From the NCBI GenBank assembly GCA_009176605.1, contig SEYY01024025.1, positions 1-20,458 on the forward strand: a DNA stretch of 20,458 nt, in the 5' to 3' direction. Positions 19,781 through 20,458 of this stretch are shown here, piece by piece (positions within the stretch are counted from its first letter, which is position 1; each line of letters opens with the position of its first letter). The stretch comes from Armadillidium nasatum. Its lineage: Eukaryota > Arthropoda > Malacostraca > Isopoda > Armadillidiidae. Below the pieces are notes generated by a model, which worked only from the letters and a program-made list of their open reading frames with translations, searched no databases and was not told the origin of the DNA. The position numbers were made by a program, and so were the translations under genes.

Positions 19781-20458
19781 CATGAGGGCAATGAAAAACA
19801 AATTTTTTTTTTTTTTTTTTTTTTTTAAAGTCAGTCCAATTAAAGTTTAATTAAAATGTATATTTTAAAATCCATAAATTTACCTTAACCTGTTTTTATA
19901 CAACATTTATTTATTTTTCTATTTAAACAACTAATACTAGCGAAAATTATAAATTTTAGTGATATTAAGTTTTCCTGACCTAAGCATGTTAATTATGTAT
20001 TATCAATACCAGTATTCGGAGAACTTTCTTGGTGCATTACACCAAAATATAGTACAGTAATATTACTCTTTCCCACACTTGAAATTAGATGAAAAGCAAA
20101 CTAATTGCTTGTAAAAGTCTAGAATATGTTATACAAATATTTTTCTTTGGTTAACTAACTCCGGAAAACACAAAGAGAACTTAAATTATTGTTTTCATAC
20201 AATAGTATAGAATCATACAAGTTTAAGAGTATGTATTATACTACTTGATAAAGCAACTTTAAAAATAAAACAAAATTAATAAACTAATCAAATGAAAAAT
20301 AAATTGTATGAATTGATAAACTTGTATCCAACAATGTTGATAAAAATAATCTTTTTAAAGAATGCAAGAACTCCATTGGAAAAAATTTCATTAAAAATTT
20401 TGAGGAAATGATTTCATTTTATTTTTTATACAATGACATCAAGATAGGATTTTTGATG

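Overview
This is a metazoan nuclear genomic window, not a bacterial one. It has GT-AG introns, long (AT)n microsatellites, tRNA-derived SINE fragments, a Ty3/gypsy-type LTR retrotransposon and a DNA-transposon MITE. The animal is probably an invertebrate. The very heavy (TA)n load and repeat-dense introns fit a mollusc, possibly a cephalopod, but that placement is inference.

Left part (1 to about 7.3 kb, possibly 8.7 kb, minus strand): a Ty3/gypsy (Metaviridae-type) LTR retrotransposon that runs off the left edge. Reading leftward, it has a candidate LTR end at 7341, a primer-binding site (7328-7339), gag with four CCHC-type zinc knuckles, an aspartic protease (VDTGA), reverse transcriptase (YLDD), RNase H, and an integrase with HX3HX29CX2C and D..D-35-E. 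A long C-terminal tail follows the integrase. The gag and pol frames are broken by many single-base frameshifts, mostly at short homopolymers, yet there are almost no substitution stops.

Right part (9.56 to 19.22 kb, plus strand): ten consecutive coding exons of a YTHDC2-type DExH RNA helicase, an N-terminal to middle fragment of about 496 codons. The order is R3H domain, Walker A (GETGSGKTT), motif Ia, motif Ib, DEVH box, a divergent motif III (SAN), a charged linker, and ankyrin repeats inserted in the helicase core. Ankyrin repeats inside the helicase core are the hallmark of YTHDC2/Bgcn. All nine internal introns are GT-AG and all reading phases join without a break. The second RecA domain, HA2/OB and YTH domains would lie to the right of the window. 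The retrotransposon lies antisense, most likely in the intron upstream of the first visible exon.

The introns carry about 1.4 kb of (TA)n plus (TTA)n arrays, two tRNA-derived SINE segments, a 39-bp direct repeat pair and a 342-bp hAT-type MITE with a perfect 8-bp target duplication. Two 3' splice sites are formed by the last TAG of a (TA)n array with no polypyrimidine tract. One 5' splice site is followed by a (TTA)n array that leads to a second, stronger donor, where an in-frame stop abuts the GT. These microsatellite-splice junctions are the most unusual feature of the window.
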